The translations under genes were made by a program, and so were the position numbers. The notes beneath the pieces were generated by a model. It was given only the letters and a program-made list of their open reading frames with translations, did no database searches and was not told the DNA's origin. DNA of 64,000 bases from Candidatus Omnitrophota bacterium (GTDB lineage Bacteria > Hinthialibacterota > Hinthialibacteria > Hinthialibacterales > Hinthialibacteraceae), in the NCBI GenBank assembly GCA_040755155.1, contig JBFMBP010000144.1:48339-112338 (forward strand), written 5' to 3'. Shown piece by piece: positions 27,699 to 37,073 of this stretch (position 1 is its first letter; each line of letters begins with the position of its first letter).

Positions 27699-28922
27699 AT
27701 GAATACCCTGCGACGAACGATTGGACTGGCGAAATCGGGAATCCGCCGCGCCGTCTCCAGCGGATGCGTTCTGACGGCGCTTCTATTATGGCTGGCCGCC
27801 GCTTTTGAGGCGCAAGGCCAACCCATCGTTTCGCGCATCAAGGATATCGCCGAACTGGACGGCGTGCAGGAAAACGTATTGATCGGCTACGGATTAGTGG
27901 CCGGACTGAACGGAACCGGCGATGGACGCCGGGGCTTCACCGCCCAATCGCTTAACAACATGATAGCGGGAATGGGCATCAACGTCGTCCCGCCGGAAAC
28001 GATCACCACGGAAATCGTTCCGGATAACGTAGCGGCGGTGCTGGTGATGTCCTCGCTGCCGCCGTTCGCTCGCCCCGGAACCAAAATCGACGCCACCGTT
28101 TTCACCATCGGTCGCGCGGAAAGTCTGCAAGGCGGGACGCTGTTCCCCACACCCCTTAAGGGCGCGGACGGCCAATTCCACGGCATGGCCTACGGTCCCC
28201 TTTCCATCGGCGGCTTCAGAGCCGCGGCCGGCGGCGGCGGAGCTGGCGCGGCGGGCGGCGCCTCCATCCAGGAAAATCATCCTGTCGTAGGCCGCATCGC
28301 CAACGGCGTCATGGTGGAAGGCGAACCGGTCTTTCAAGAAGTCTTACAGCAAGGAAATTCGTTGCGCTGGCTGCTGTATCAACCCGATTTCAAAACCGCT
28401 TCCAATGTCCAGCGCAAGATCAATTCCATGGCTAGCGCCAACATCGCCGTCGCCGAAGACGCCGGAGCCGTGCGCGTCGATCTGAACGCGGACGCGGAAG
28501 GCCATATTCTATTGGGCAACCAATCCTTCGATTCGCTGGTGGACGCCATCGCCTTCATCGACGACGCCCTGGTGGAGACCGACAAGAAAGCCAAGATCGT
28601 CATCAACGAAAGAACCGGAACCATCGTGGCGGGCCACGATATCCGCGTGCATAACGTCGTAATCTCGCATGGATCGCTGCGCATCACGATCCAAAACGTT
28701 CCCGACGTGACGGCGCTCGGCTTCGGCCAGGGTATGCAAACCTTGCAGCCGACGGTCAGCGCCCAACAAGGCGCCAACCAGATCGCCATTATTCAAGGTA
28801 CGACGTTAGGCGACGTCGTCAGCCAACTCAACGCTCTCGGATATACGCCGCGCGACCTGATCGCCATCTTGCAAGCCATGGCCGCCCAAGGCGCCATCAA
28901 AGCGGAAATCGAGATTATTTAA
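27699..28922 (+). CDS. flgI: Flagellar P-ring protein FlgI
   Basis: A 407-residue periplasmic P-ring protein with a signal peptide. Conserved blocks include RIKDIAELDGVQENVLIGYG, LVAGLNGTGDG, IVPDNVAAVLVMSSLPPFAR and the C-terminal VISHGSLRI region. Length is slightly longer than the usual 370 because of the extended N-terminus and a Gly/Ala-rich insert. It starts 26 bases after flgH. Confidence 0.97.
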   Translation: MNTLRRTIGLAKSGIRRAVSSGCVLTALLLWLAAAFEAQGQPIVSRIKDIAELDGVQENVLIGYGLVAGLNGTGDGRRGFTAQSLNNMIAGMGINVVPPETITTEIVPDNVAAVLVMSSLPPFARPGTKIDATVFTIGRAESLQGGTLFPTPLKGADGQFHGMAYGPLSIGGFRAAAGGGGAGAAGGASIQENHPVVGRIANGVMVEGEPVFQEVLQQGNSLRWLLYQPDFKTASNVQRKINSMASANIAVAEDAGAVRVDLNADAEGHILLGNQSFDSLVDAIAFIDDALVETDKKAKIVINERTGTIVAGHDIRVHNVVISHGSLRITIQNVPDVTALGFGQGMQTLQPTVSAQQGANQIAIIQGTTLGDVVSQLNALGYTPRDLIAILQAMAAQGAIKAEIEII

Positions 28923-28941
28923 CAATAGGCGGCGCAACCAA

Positions 28942-28979
28942 ATTCCCTCGCCCTCCGGGAGAGGGCTAGGGTGAGGGGC
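28942..28979 (-). repeat. REP-like CCCTCACCC palindrome between flgI and flgJ
   Basis: ATTCCCTCGCCC...GGGTGAGGGGC stem; a CAAGCGTAAGGTTGTTTTTGCCC cassette fragment follows at about 28996-29022. Confidence 0.7.
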
Positions 28980-29047
28980 AGGACGGCAGGGCGCCAAGCG
29001 TAAGGTTGTTTTTGCCCTTGAGAAAATAGCAGGAAGGACAAATTTAA

Positions 29048-29599
29048 ATGGATCCTCTCGACTCGATGAATCTATCCGCCGCCGCCGCCGATCGTACGGA
29101 CGGCCAACTGGAATCCTTGCGCATGATGTCGCTTCAGGGCAAGAGCAAGTTGACGGATAAGCGCATGAAGGAGATTGGCGACGAGTTCGAGACCCTGCTC
29201 TTCCGGCAACTATTGAAGGAGATGCGCAAAACCATCCCCAAAGACGGAATTTTCGAGCAATCCCACGCCACGGAAATGTATAACGATATCGGCGACGACT
29301 TTCTCGCCAAGCAATTGGCCGAAGGCCAGGAATTCGGCATCGATAAGCAGATTTACGACGAGTTGAAAGAAAAGAACGATAAAACCGCCGAACCCGATCA
29401 AGCGCCGGACGCCTCCTTCAAATCCCTGAATAAGAAAGGCGAGGGAACGCCGCAATTCATTCCCTTAAACCAAAAGCGCGACCGTTTCTTCCCCATTCAT
29501 TCTCAACCCAAAATGATGGACCTGAACCGGAAAGAATACGACTTTATGCCCTTAGCTTCGCGTCCCCGGATACCGTCGGATAAGATCAAGAACGAATGA
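29048..29599 (+). CDS. flgJ: Rod-binding protein FlgJ (no muramidase domain)
   Basis: A 183-residue protein with the FlgJ N-terminal rod-binding domain: EIGDEFETLLFRQLLKEMRK, then EMYNDIGDDFLAKQLAEG. The C-terminal peptidoglycan-hydrolase domain of enterobacterial FlgJ is missing, so another enzyme must open the wall; many bacteria use this short form. The last 60 residues are basic and Pro-rich. It is followed 13 bases later by a flgN-like gene. Confidence 0.88.
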   Translation: MDPLDSMNLSAAAADRTDGQLESLRMMSLQGKSKLTDKRMKEIGDEFETLLFRQLLKEMRKTIPKDGIFEQSHATEMYNDIGDDFLAKQLAEGQEFGIDKQIYDELKEKNDKTAEPDQAPDASFKSLNKKGEGTPQFIPLNQKRDRFFPIHSQPKMMDLNRKEYDFMPLASRPRIPSDKIKNE

Positions 29600-29612
29600 A
29601 AGTGAAAAAGCC

Positions 29613-30104
29613 ATGAACCTGCAAGCGCTGATTCAAATCCTCCATAAAGAACAAAGCCTTCACGAAAAAATGCTGTTGGCCAAAACCGACGAACAACGCT
29701 GCCTGGCGCTGGGCGCCGCCATTCCTCTGCTCGGCAGCGCCGAGCGCTTGAACGACCTGGCGGAAGAGACGTGGGAACTGGAAAAAAAGCGCATAGCGTT
29801 GACCCAAGAGATCGCTCGATCTCTAAACGTAACGGTTGAGAAGCCGACATTGAAGGATATTCTCGACGCGCTGCCGCCAGAGGAACGGGGGGAATTGGAA
29901 GAGGCGCGGGCGGCGTTGAAAAAAGTCATTGTCCGGCTGCAGGAAGCGAACCGCATGAACGCCATTTTGTTGCAGCGATCCACGGAAACGTTCAACCGCG
30001 AATTCGCCCATCTCCTGCAAAACCGCGAAAGCGGCGTCTACACTCAAACCGGCGTTCGCGCCAAATGCAAAAACGGCCGGGGAAGCCTTAACCTGCGCGC
30101 CTAG
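29613..30104 (+). CDS. flgN: FlgN-like flagellar export chaperone
   Basis: A 163-residue all-helical protein (MNLQALIQILHKEQSLHEKM) with the heptad pattern and size of the FlgN family. FlgN escorts FlgK and FlgL to the export gate. The family is poorly conserved, so the call relies on length, helicity and position directly after flgJ, where flgN/flgM and flgK are expected. The flgK and flgL genes are not in this window. Confidence 0.7.
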   Translation: MNLQALIQILHKEQSLHEKMLLAKTDEQRCLALGAAIPLLGSAERLNDLAEETWELEKKRIALTQEIARSLNVTVEKPTLKDILDALPPEERGELEEARAALKKVIVRLQEANRMNAILLQRSTETFNREFAHLLQNRESGVYTQTGVRAKCKNGRGSLNLRA

Positions 30105-30186
30105 CGCTTTATTTCATTTGAAATTGTTCCCTCGCCTTTCGGGAGGGTTAGGGTGAGGGGATTAATTCGGCGGGGCGGCAAGTCAT

Positions 30187-30267
30187 CCCAGCCTTGAAAG
30201 GCTGGGCTATTATCAAATGCCCCTTTAAAGGGGCAAACGACAATACCCCGCCGTTGAAACGGCGGGG
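30187..30267 (+). repeat. Three-hairpin repeat, family A, copy 3
   Basis: All three hairpins are present, the third as CCCCGCCGTTGAAACGGCGGGG. A CCCTCACCC palindrome (30124-30160) lies just upstream and a composite cassette just downstream, so the flgN-MauE gap is almost entirely repeat. Confidence 0.9.
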
Positions 30268-30275
30268 TGTCGGGT

Positions 30276-30847
<572 letters not shown>

Positions 30848-30888
30848 ATCCGCCCTCTTCCTTCTCCTCCAGCCGCTGATCCCTTTTT

Positions 30889-31377
30889 TTAGGATGACGA
30901 TTTCTCGTTGGGAAATTTCTCCTTCTCCCACTCTTGCCATCCGCCGGGAAAGAGTAGGAGTTTTTCAAAGCCGAGATCGGCTAATTGTTGGATGACCTCA
31001 TGGCTCTGGTCGCATTCCCCTCCCTGGCAATAGACGATGAGAGGAATATCGCGAGGCAGATTGTCGGCGAATTCCTGAAAGGATTTGCGAAATTCGCTGG
31101 CGGGAATATTGACGGCGCCGGGCAGATGTCCGGCTTCGAATTCATTGGCGTCGCGGGCGTCGATGAGAATCGCCGAACCGTCTTGAATATGCTGCAAGAC
31201 GGTTTGGGCGTCCGCGGCCGGCCATTTTTCCTCCATGCTCTTCGGCGGACGGATCCAAGGAATCGGCTGGCTGGAAAGCGCATTGACTGCCGCGCCGATA
31301 ATCGCGCCGATGGCGATAAGGATAAACGATTGCGCAAACGCCCGGTAAAAACGCCGCATAATCTCCGCCTTATTCAT
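30889..31377 (-). CDS. Membrane-anchored rhodanese-like protein
   Basis: A 162-residue protein with an N-terminal transmembrane anchor (about 12-32) and one rhodanese domain facing the periplasm. The active-site loop is VYCQGGECDQS, with the catalytic Cys, and a DARDANEFEAGHLPGAVNIP block precedes it. Such domains carry persulfide sulfur. There is no ribosome-binding site before the ATG: it lies inside a 33-bp duplicated segment that also contains the upstream gene's stop codon, so it was probably once coupled to the DUF1573 gene. Confidence 0.87.
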   Translation of the reverse strand: MNKAEIMRRFYRAFAQSFILIAIGAIIGAAVNALSSQPIPWIRPPKSMEEKWPAADAQTVLQHIQDGSAILIDARDANEFEAGHLPGAVNIPASEFRKSFQEFADNLPRDIPLIVYCQGGECDQSHEVIQQLADLGFEKLLLFPGGWQEWEKEKFPNEKSSS

Positions 31378-31553
31378 CTATTTCGACGACGCCTTCACAA
31401 TGAGATGCGTAGGGTGGGCTCAAAGCGAAGCGTAGCCCACCAAGTTTCGTAGAGTGGGCTCAAAGCGAAGCGTAGCCCACCAAGGGAGACAAGTCCCAAA
31501 GTCCCAAAGTCTTGTCCATAATTCATCTAATTCGACGACGCTTTCACAATGAG
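31372..31553. repeat. REP cassette bracketed by a 33-bp direct duplication
   Basis: 31372-31404 and 31521-31553 are direct repeats differing at 2 of 33 positions. Between them lie two copies of TGGGCTCAAAGCGAAGCG-type units (31407-31444 and 31448-31484) and a short GGGAGACAAGTCCCAAAG tail. Each 33-bp copy holds the end of the DUF1573 gene plus TAGATGAAT, the overlap of its stop with the rhodanese start. Confidence 0.85.
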
Positions 31554-32546
31554 CGAATAAGGAATCGTCGCTACAGGCTCCTCCGGGCAATTGGTTTTGA
31601 TTTGTATCGTGCCGGATCGATAGCCCGTTGTTTCCGGTGCGGCGACGGTGAGAGAAACCCGCACCCCTCCCTCTTGGGTCTTCCCCATGATTTTACCGGT
31701 AACGGCGAGGGTATCCGATGCGATCTCCCCAATCTCCAATTCGCCTTCGCTGCCCGGCTTGTTCAACGATATCGACACTTCGCGCGAGGCCATATCGCCC
31801 GCGGCGACGCCGCCGAAGAAAATCCGCGTCGGTACGAACTTGACATAGCCCACGATATTGGCGGTGATATCCGCCTGATAATAGGATTGCATCGGATGAT
31901 CGGTCTTGAGTTCCAGCGTATCGCTCAAGAGTTGCTTGGTTTTATTCGCCTTGACGGTAACGGCGATGGGAATGCCCTCCGGCGTGGGATCGCCGATTTT
32001 CACGGATACCAGATCGGGATGATTCACCTTGAAGCCGACGATGCGAAAGGGTTCATTATCGATGTTTTTCATCGTCAACTGCATACTTTTTTCCGAGTCG
32101 AAAGGAACCTCCCCCATAGCGAAATCGGATTGGGGCGAGAAAGACCAAACGTTGCGCACGTTGGCGATCGTATCCAATGTAACGTCGGGATTATTGGGAT
32201 CGTTGGAAGAGACAATGGACGATTTGGCCATTTTCATCGTCGTAATACCCGCCGTCATGGTAACGGAAACAACGCCGGTGGCGCTTGCTGGGATGGCCGT
32301 AGCGGAAATCACGGCGGCGGTGCATCCGCAGGTAGTTCTTACTTTGGAATCGATGATAAGAGGTTCGTTTCCCATGTTGGTAAAAACGAAATGATGAACC
32401 AATTTGGAATTGGGCGGCACGGTGCCAAAATCGTAAGAGCGCGCTTTGAATTCGATGCGAGGTTGCGCCAATGCCGGAACCGCGGTAACGGCGGCGCATA
32501 ACGCAAGCGTCAACAGTATGGGAATATAACGCATAATCATTTTCAT
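31527..32546 (-). CDS. DUF1573 family secreted protein
   Basis: A 339-residue exported protein with a signal peptide (ending ALA). The DUF1573 signature is at about 45-90: YDFGTVPPNSKLVHHFVFTN and VRTTCGCTAAVIS. The rest is Ig-like beta sandwich, common in Bacteroidetes- and PVC-type periplasmic proteins. With the rhodanese and MauE-like genes it forms a cluster that suggests redox or sulfur handling in the cell envelope; that is inference. ATG 32546 and two in-frame ATGs at 32540 and 32534 all follow AAAGG. Confidence 0.85.
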   Translation of the reverse strand: MKMIMRYIPILLTLALCAAVTAVPALAQPRIEFKARSYDFGTVPPNSKLVHHFVFTNMGNEPLIIDSKVRTTCGCTAAVISATAIPASATGVVSVTMTAGITTMKMAKSSIVSSNDPNNPDVTLDTIANVRNVWSFSPQSDFAMGEVPFDSEKSMQLTMKNIDNEPFRIVGFKVNHPDLVSVKIGDPTPEGIPIAVTVKANKTKQLLSDTLELKTDHPMQSYYQADITANIVGYVKFVPTRIFFGGVAAGDMASREVSISLNKPGSEGELEIGEIASDTLAVTGKIMGKTQEGGVRVSLTVAAPETTGYRSGTIQIKTNCPEEPVATIPYSLIVKASSN

Positions 32547-32630
32547 CCTTTACCATAAGAATTCATGGCCATATTCCAGCCTCATCAAAATAGTAGCATT
32601 CTCCCTCCAAAGAACCAAGCGGATGGAAGG

Positions 32631-32826
32631 AATGATGAGTGATGAATGATGAATGATGAATGAGATCGTAGGATGGGTCGCGTTGTTTGACCCATCGACG
32701 AGGCGGGTGGCAAGGGCAAGGTTTTTTTGCCCTTGAATTTTCGTTCATCGCTCCTTTTTGTCATATCGATAAAAACAAATGGGGCGAGAAACGTACCCCA
32801 GCCCGCTTTACTCATCATTCATCATT
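32631..32826 (-). repeat. Composite cassette, inverted, with GATGGGTCG hairpin
   Basis: Read on the minus strand it contains (CATCATT)n (32631-32663 inverted), a GTAGGATGGGTCGCG...TTTGACCCATCGAC stem (32670-32700) and GGCAAGGGCAAGG...CCCTTGAA. A second short CATCATT stretch (32812-32825) touches the stop of the Maf-like gene. Confidence 0.7.
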
Positions 32827-34653
32827 TCAAAGTATTTCCCGCAGCGTTTCATCCGCCGCCAACACGGCGTTCAGGAGCGAGTGAAAGCGGGATTGGATTC
32901 GTCGCCGTTGTCGTTCTTCATCCTCATTGGCGGGACCGAGTTTTAAGAATTCGAAGAGTTGCTTGGGAGCGGCGTATTCGATCAAGTATTCCGCCGCCGG
33001 TTCGGCGAAGATTTTTTCCTGGCAATTCGCCAATTGCTTTTGCAGAGAAGGAATATCCATCCCGCCGTTTTTCTCCAGCCATTGCAGCCCTTCGCGCGCC
33101 ATCTCCGCGCGCTGGGCGACGAGGCGGCGCAACAGTTCCTGAACCGGACGATCTTCAGGAGGTTTCCATGAATCCATGCGGCGGCGAAATTCATCCATCA
33201 GCGAGAGAACCGAAACGTCGCTTTCCTGTTCAATGACTTCCGCCAGCGTCATGATTTGCGTGCCCTGAATTTTCGCGCCGCCTTCGGTGGCGTCGATCAC
33301 GGGCGTTGCAAAGCCGCGAAGGTCCTGCTCGATGGCCCGCAGATAGACGAGCAGGTTATGCACGGTAGGAACGGGGCGCCCGTCGATTCCCTCGACCCAA
33401 AAGAGCGTTTCCCGATGCCAACGATCTTCCGGTCCGATGAGGGGCACGTCTACGTGTTCTTCATCGCCATCCAGATAACGCGCCGTGCGGCAGAGCGCCG
33501 TCTCGGCGGCGTGAGTGCGGCCGCTCTGCGGATCGAGCGCCAAATCCTGCCCCACGAGAATCAGCGGCGAGCAGCCCCAATAGTGCGCCAGCCAGAATCC
33601 CGCCTGAGAGACCATCAGTCCCTTTTTGACGACGCCCTTGCCGCCCATCGTCCGATCCAGCCAGGCGAAGAAGGGATGCTTGTCCGTCATATAGGCTAAG
33701 CGAGTGGGAAATTTCGCCACGATTTCGGGACGGGATTCGGGATCGAAGGCGAGGATGGATTCCGGGCCGTATTCCGCGGCGGGGAAATGCTTCTCGTTCA
33801 ACTCCGTAGGATCGACGGTAACGATGAAATGGGGATGGATGTTTTTCCGCCGCAGCATTTCGTAAGCCGTATCGCAGGCGATCAGCAGAAAACGATCCTG
33901 CGCTTCGCTCAGCCGATCGATGTTCTTCGATAAGGAAGGCCCAGCGGCGACGATGATAGCGGGGACGTTGCGAAACAATCCATCCGCTGCCAAGGCGCCG
34001 GGAGTTTGCGCTATCGTCTTTATATTCCCCAACAGATTGCGCAGACATAGCGGACCATCGCGGAATTTGGTAATCAATCCGCTTTGGCCGAAGCGCAAGA
34101 TTTCTTGAATCGCTTTTCTTGCCCAAGCAACCCATTCGGGAAAGGCGCCCGCGCTGGCGGGAACCTCGATCAACAACGGCGGATTGGCCATGAAATCCAT
34201 CAGTTTGTCGATCAAAATTCGCTTCGTCTCCGGCGGCTCCGCGCCCACGACGAATTGAACGGAGGGATGCTGCAACAAAGGCTGAAGATCGACGCTTTGC
34301 ATAGCGGCGCGGAAAACGGTCAAGGAGGGTTCGAAGATCAAAAAGTTGCGCACGGCGGGACGCCGCTGCAAAAGCAAAAGCGGCAGATATCCCAAACCGC
34401 AACCCATCAAGATAACATTATGCGCCGCGTCCAGCTGAGGAATCTGGGCGAGAAATTCCCGGCTATAAGCGAGAGGATCGCCGGGATGATGCAAAGCAAG
34501 CGCCTGATTAGAAGTATGGACAATCAGCGTTGGCTCAGACGCCTGCGTGGTTTGCAGAGAGATTCGCGCATCCTCTTCGCCGCTTTGAATTCGATGAGCC
34601 AATTCGAGATTCTTTTGACGCAAGAGATGCAGATTGTTTTCGTAGAGAGTCAT
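32827..34653 (-). CDS. Motility accessory factor-type glycosyltransferase (DUF115/Maf)
   Basis: A 608-residue protein with the DUF115 (MptE-like/Maf) domain at about 190-430: VPAIIVAAGPSLSKNIDRL, LIACDTAYEMLRRKNIHP and FIVTVDP. Maf proteins transfer pseudaminic or legionaminic acid to flagellin in Campylobacter, Aeromonas and others. A flagellar cluster 2.7 kb away supports this role; a strict substrate cannot be given. An N-terminal Rossmann-like region (about 95-170) is also typical. The start ATG lacks a strong ribosome-binding site. Confidence 0.85.
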   Translation of the reverse strand: MTLYENNLHLLRQKNLELAHRIQSGEEDARISLQTTQASEPTLIVHTSNQALALHHPGDPLAYSREFLAQIPQLDAAHNVILMGCGLGYLPLLLLQRRPAVRNFLIFEPSLTVFRAAMQSVDLQPLLQHPSVQFVVGAEPPETKRILIDKLMDFMANPPLLIEVPASAGAFPEWVAWARKAIQEILRFGQSGLITKFRDGPLCLRNLLGNIKTIAQTPGALAADGLFRNVPAIIVAAGPSLSKNIDRLSEAQDRFLLIACDTAYEMLRRKNIHPHFIVTVDPTELNEKHFPAAEYGPESILAFDPESRPEIVAKFPTRLAYMTDKHPFFAWLDRTMGGKGVVKKGLMVSQAGFWLAHYWGCSPLILVGQDLALDPQSGRTHAAETALCRTARYLDGDEEHVDVPLIGPEDRWHRETLFWVEGIDGRPVPTVHNLLVYLRAIEQDLRGFATPVIDATEGGAKIQGTQIMTLAEVIEQESDVSVLSLMDEFRRRMDSWKPPEDRPVQELLRRLVAQRAEMAREGLQWLEKNGGMDIPSLQKQLANCQEKIFAEPAAEYLIEYAAPKQLFEFLKLGPANEDEERQRRRIQSRFHSLLNAVLAADETLREIL

Positions 34654-34782
34654 ATCGCGCCAAAATCATCCTTAAAAATACGACGAGGGAAGAGCGGTAT
34701 GGATCGAAGAATGGCTCGGCGGGAGCCTCGCCCTCCCTTCTTGTTCAAATGCAAATTATGGGAGAGCGAATCTCCTGATGAG

Positions 34783-34915
34783 CCGCCATACCAAGGAATG
34801 GCTCTCGGCGATGGCAGGAAAAATAACCCTAAAGCCCCGCCGTTGAAACGGCGGGCTATTACCGTTTGCCCCTTTAAAGGGGCATTTGACCATAGCCCAG
34901 CCTTTCAAGGCTGGG
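34783..34915 (-). repeat. Three-hairpin repeat, family A, copy 4, with 5' extension
   Basis: The three hairpins are at 34836-34915 in inverted order. They are preceded by about 50 bases (GAGCCGCCATACCAAGGAAT ... GGAAAAATAACCCTAAAG) that also precede the copy at 63906, so these two share a longer repeat unit. Confidence 0.88.
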
Positions 34916-35055
34916 ATTAGAAATTTCGTGCAATTCGATTTATTTCATGTTTTCGCGATTCAAAAACAGCACAGATAAAAAGCCTATCGCCACTCTGGGA
35001 TGAGTATTCCGACAGGCAGGCAAGATGCCTGCGCTCCCAGGCTGCGTCCTATGTG

Positions 35056-36726
35056 TTACTCGTACAGACACCAATCCTTCATTGCCGAAGCGCCGGGATC
35101 TTTCGCATCGAAAATCTCGCCGTTGCCCCATCGAATCCAATCCACGGTAAATACGCCAGCGCTGGGTCCGGGGAAGCCGAGATCGACTCTCCCGTAGGGA
35201 CTAGCTTCCGGCCAACCCACCCATCCAGTATTGTGAAAGACCACTTTGGGAGCAGAAAAATCGCGGTTGAGGTATACCTCATAAACGCTTAAAAGCAAAT
35301 TGGCGTTGGCGTCGTTAGGATCGATAATCAAAGAATCGCGGGCGGCTTCATCGAAACGGCAGACAAAGGTATAGGTTTGGAACTGGGTATTGTCCGCCTC
35401 TGCGCTGGGATCCGTGGCTAACGCCCAAGCGCCGAAGCGGGTTTGAGCGAAAGCGGGCTGCCATGTCTCTCCGCCGGGATGGAACGGATCGTTCATCATG
35501 CAGGCGATGGTGGCTTTGGGAAATTCGGCGTCCGCGCCAGTCCCTACAGCTTTATCGACGCGCAGCCGCGCTTCCACCGTGTAGGGGACGGTCCAATTCG
35601 CATCGTGCACGAGATAGTAATTGCCGCTATCCCGCTGGTCGGCGATGGTTACCGTGCCATCGGCGTTTTGTTTGATATAGGTCTGGACGCCATCTTCGTT
35701 GGCGCCGGAATTGGAGCCGTAAGACGTCCAACCTTCCGACTGGTAATTGTCGAATGGAGAGGAATATTGCCATTCGCCTATATCGTTCTTGGCGAAAAAT
35801 TCGCTTTGCCCAAACGCGATGCCGGTACGGTACACGCCTGCAGCATTATCTCTACCGCCGCGAGCCATGATAAAGCGTCCATCGCCTAAATAAGCGATCG
35901 AGGCGGAGTAATTGCGCTGATCGTTCCATGCGCCGCTTGCGCCGACTTTGCCGACTCCCGCAATGGGATTTTCCCATAATTCCCAATCGTAGCCGTTAGC
36001 CGATACTAAATATTGGATACTCGTATTGTCGACAAAGGCGAACATGCGACAATCGTTTTGCGCCATTTGAAAAACCTGGGTAGGCTGGGCGGCGAAGAGG
36101 GGATCGTTGGCAACATTGACGTACCCCCATTCGACGAAGGAATAACCATCCAACGATGAGGCGTATAAAATGCCCGTCGATCCGCGATAATACATCCAAA
36201 AAGGTTCGGCGCGGCCAGGGAAATAAGCGACGGCGTGACCATCGGGATACGTTCCCAAACCGCCTCCCGACAATGCCTGCTGATTGTTTTCAAAAGCGAT
36301 TCCATTGCGGCTCTCCGCCACTAGAACCTGCCATACGTCTCCGGGATTTCCATAGTAATAAATACGATAAGGATAGTTCCATTCGGGATTGTATAAAACG
36401 ACGGGACGGCCTTGAGTACTGCTGCCTTCCGTATTCAAACCAGAAACCGCCGCGCCGGGCGCCCATTTGACGCCATCGGAAGAATAAGAGTAGGCGATGC
36501 CGTTAATGCTGGCGTAGTCATACCAAATCCTATACTGCGACTCCGCCGGCCAATCCCGGTTATAGAGAATGTACGGCATATAGGCGCGGTCGCCTATACC
36601 TGTAAGCGTTACCGGATTCTGTGCGTAATCCGTCCATGTAATATCCCATTTTTCCAGCGCAATCGCTTCTAAAGAAAACAAAACTCCTGCCAAAAGAATC
36701 CATGCGAACAATCGTTTCCCCATCAT
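35056..36726 (-). CDS. Secreted five-bladed propeller protein
   Basis: A 556-residue exported protein with a signal peptide (ending AIALEK). Residues about 25-320 have repeated blocks of the form YRIWYDYA...GIAYSYSSDGVKW, the pattern of a GH43/68-like five-bladed propeller. Residues about 330-520 look like a concanavalin-type beta sandwich (YTVEARLRVD). No catalytic residues could be assigned. The protein ends in DWCLYE, close to the WxLY tails of two other secreted proteins in the window. GGAAAGGAAAG precedes the paired ATGs. Confidence 0.75.
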   Translation of the reverse strand: MMGKRLFAWILLAGVLFSLEAIALEKWDITWTDYAQNPVTLTGIGDRAYMPYILYNRDWPAESQYRIWYDYASINGIAYSYSSDGVKWAPGAAVSGLNTEGSSTQGRPVVLYNPEWNYPYRIYYYGNPGDVWQVLVAESRNGIAFENNQQALSGGGLGTYPDGHAVAYFPGRAEPFWMYYRGSTGILYASSLDGYSFVEWGYVNVANDPLFAAQPTQVFQMAQNDCRMFAFVDNTSIQYLVSANGYDWELWENPIAGVGKVGASGAWNDQRNYSASIAYLGDGRFIMARGGRDNAAGVYRTGIAFGQSEFFAKNDIGEWQYSSPFDNYQSEGWTSYGSNSGANEDGVQTYIKQNADGTVTIADQRDSGNYYLVHDANWTVPYTVEARLRVDKAVGTGADAEFPKATIACMMNDPFHPGGETWQPAFAQTRFGAWALATDPSAEADNTQFQTYTFVCRFDEAARDSLIIDPNDANANLLLSVYEVYLNRDFSAPKVVFHNTGWVGWPEASPYGRVDLGFPGPSAGVFTVDWIRWGNGEIFDAKDPGASAMKDWCLYE

Positions 36727-37073
36727 GATGCTTTCCTTTCCGTAAAGATTTCATTGCCGAACAACGTGGCCAAACCGAATAGGTTAATTGTTGCGAATGA
36801 TCGCATATTTATTTTAGGAAAGCAAGACGAATTCGTAAAATGAGATTTATTTTTGTCTGTATATAGAAATGTGGACTATATCAAGCGGAAAAAGTAGAAG
36901 AGCCATCCTGGCTCTTTCATTCCTTATGATGCGGGAACCTCTTTAATTCTTCTTAAGGCGTTTAAAAAAAGCAAGCGTCTCGCTTGCCATATTGATACAG
37001 GCGAGACGCCTGTTTTACCCCTATTAGGAAAAATCATTCCCAATAGAATCACTAGGATGATTTACGACGGCTA
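36727..37073. other. Intergenic region with two hairpins
   Basis: No gene is seen. Read on the minus strand, AAAGAGCCAGGATGGCTCTT at 36898-36917 is followed by a T-run and could terminate acs transcripts. Another palindrome, GCAAGCGTCTCGCTTGC, lies at 36971-36987, followed by a related CAGGCGAGACGCCTG at 36998-37012. Confidence 0.4.
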
